From Pirellula staleyi DSM 6068 (GTDB lineage: Bacteria; Planctomycetota; Planctomycetia; Pirellulales; Pirellulaceae): DNA of 64,000 nucleotides. Below are positions 62,963 through 64,000 of the stretch, in pieces; position 1 is the first letter of the stretch, and each line of letters starts with the position of its first letter. The notes beneath the pieces are model-generated. The model searched no databases. It saw only the letters and a list, made by a program, of their open reading frames with translations, and had not been told where the DNA came from. Position numbers and translations under genes: made by a program. The stretch lies in the NCBI RefSeq assembly GCF_000025185.1, contig NC_013720.1:434001-498000 (forward strand), in the 5' to 3' direction.

Positions 62963-63639
62963 TTTAATACCCCCGTCGAATCATGCTTCCCAATCGCTAA
63001 GGTCAGCGAACTTAGACCGTAACGATTGCTTCGGTTTTGCGACGTAGGCAAGTTGAAGCAAAACTACCGATTTGTGGGGATATTATCCCGGCTAAAGTCG
63101 ATCTGCAGATTGCTGGTTAGAGCTTTGGAACCACATCAACCTCGAGGAACAACGCAAACCCCAACCTTAATCCAGTAGAGTATTTGATTCGCCGATACCC
63201 TCACGCTTTACTATGAAAAACGAGTTGCTAGGTCCTATCCTTGGTTGCGAGCCTCTCCAAACCGTTACGAGGGGGTTCTACTGAAGACAAAGATCGAACT
63301 TAAGGGTGGTTTATTTCACAATAGCATCCGCAATGTCGGCGTTCGATGCTGCGGATTGGGGATTGTGCTAGCAGCGGTGGGTGCGTAAGGGGTGGGCAGG
63401 GATGGGGCGATGTTCGAGGGGATGATTGGCGGAAGTTCGGGCGATTGCCTGATTCTTGAGCGGCTGGTGTGCCGCGCTCGTTGACAATGCACCAGGGCGG
63501 ATTTAGCATGAAACTCCGGTGGCTGTTTTTCTTCCCTTCCAGGTAGACTTTTTGCCCGTTTGGCCCATGAAACCGTGTGGGCTGATTAGTTTCGTGGCAG
63601 CGGTCTGCTAAATCCTCTCTAGTACAAGCAGGGTCGTCC
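62963..63639. other. upstream region of argH
   Basis: No gene is visible in 677 bases between the lipoprotein gene and argH, which are divergent. A 124-codon frame on the minus strand (63300-63674) overlaps the argH start and looks like a shadow. A promoter for argH is marked separately. Confidence 0.5.
63481..63509 (+). promoter_or_regulatory. sigma-70-like promoter of argH
   Basis: Consensus TTGACA (63481-63486), 17-base spacer, TAGCAT (63504-63509). The leader to the argH start would be about 120 bases. Confidence 0.6.

Positions 63640-64000
<361 letters not shown>

Overview
This window looks like the chromosome of a planctomycete, most likely from the Pirellulaceae. The basis is the set of families typical of that group: three DUF1501 proteins with Tat-like leaders, a 1,123-residue LamG/DUF1549/DUF1553 protein with a CxxCH motif, a DUF1080 protein, a sialidase-like protein, a Flp pilin, and a PheT without the usual tRNA-binding insertion. 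The lineage is an inference from gene content. No rRNA, ordinary tRNA, CRISPR array, transposase or prophage was seen.

Layout. 1-4 kb: end of cysH with an overlapping Cys-poor Rrf2 regulator, trpC, a membrane-anchored coiled-coil protein, and mutY. 4-11.5 kb: prolyl oligopeptidase, small unknown proteins, a DUF1501 protein, a PIN/NYN-like protein and a secreted esterase. 11.5-20.3 kb: a leucine-rich-repeat-like protein, two DUF1501 proteins and the DUF1549/DUF1553 protein, with a family of short palindromic repeats between them. 20.3-30.3 kb: HDOD regulator, Flp pilin, M16 peptidase, LptF/LptG-type permease preceded by a promoter and terminator-like hairpin, a Cys-rich secreted protein, a sialidase-like protein, a UxaE-like epimerase and a FIST protein.

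30.3-37 kb is the most notable part: a complete RNA-repair and RNA-surveillance locus. On the minus strand the order is rsr (Ro60/TROVE), a non-coding Y RNA, rtcB and rtcA. The divergent rtcR encodes a sigma-54 activator, and a good sigma-54 promoter lies directly upstream of rsr. The Y RNA carries a circularly permuted tRNA-like module (T arm, capped acceptor-like stem, D arm) mounted on a 19-bp stem. It ends 11 nt before rtcB.

37-45.3 kb holds a five-gene minus-strand cluster: SWIM zinc-finger protein, HEAT-like protein, MoxR AAA+ ATPase, DUF5682 protein and vWA protein. This matches the YehL-type MoxR/vWA/SWIM clusters (compare E. coli yehLMPQ) and converges on rtcR.

45.4-64 kb: scpB, an S1-domain protein, a secreted Cys-phosphatase/cytochrome c fusion, a zinc-ribbon/acyl-carrier fusion, a lipoprotein, a DUF1080 protein, a SLATT membrane protein, an alpha/beta hydrolase, a UPF0114 protein, and rpmI-rplT-pheS-pheT with a MITE-like element between pheS and pheT. 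The window ends with a 1,170-residue lipoprotein and the start of argH.
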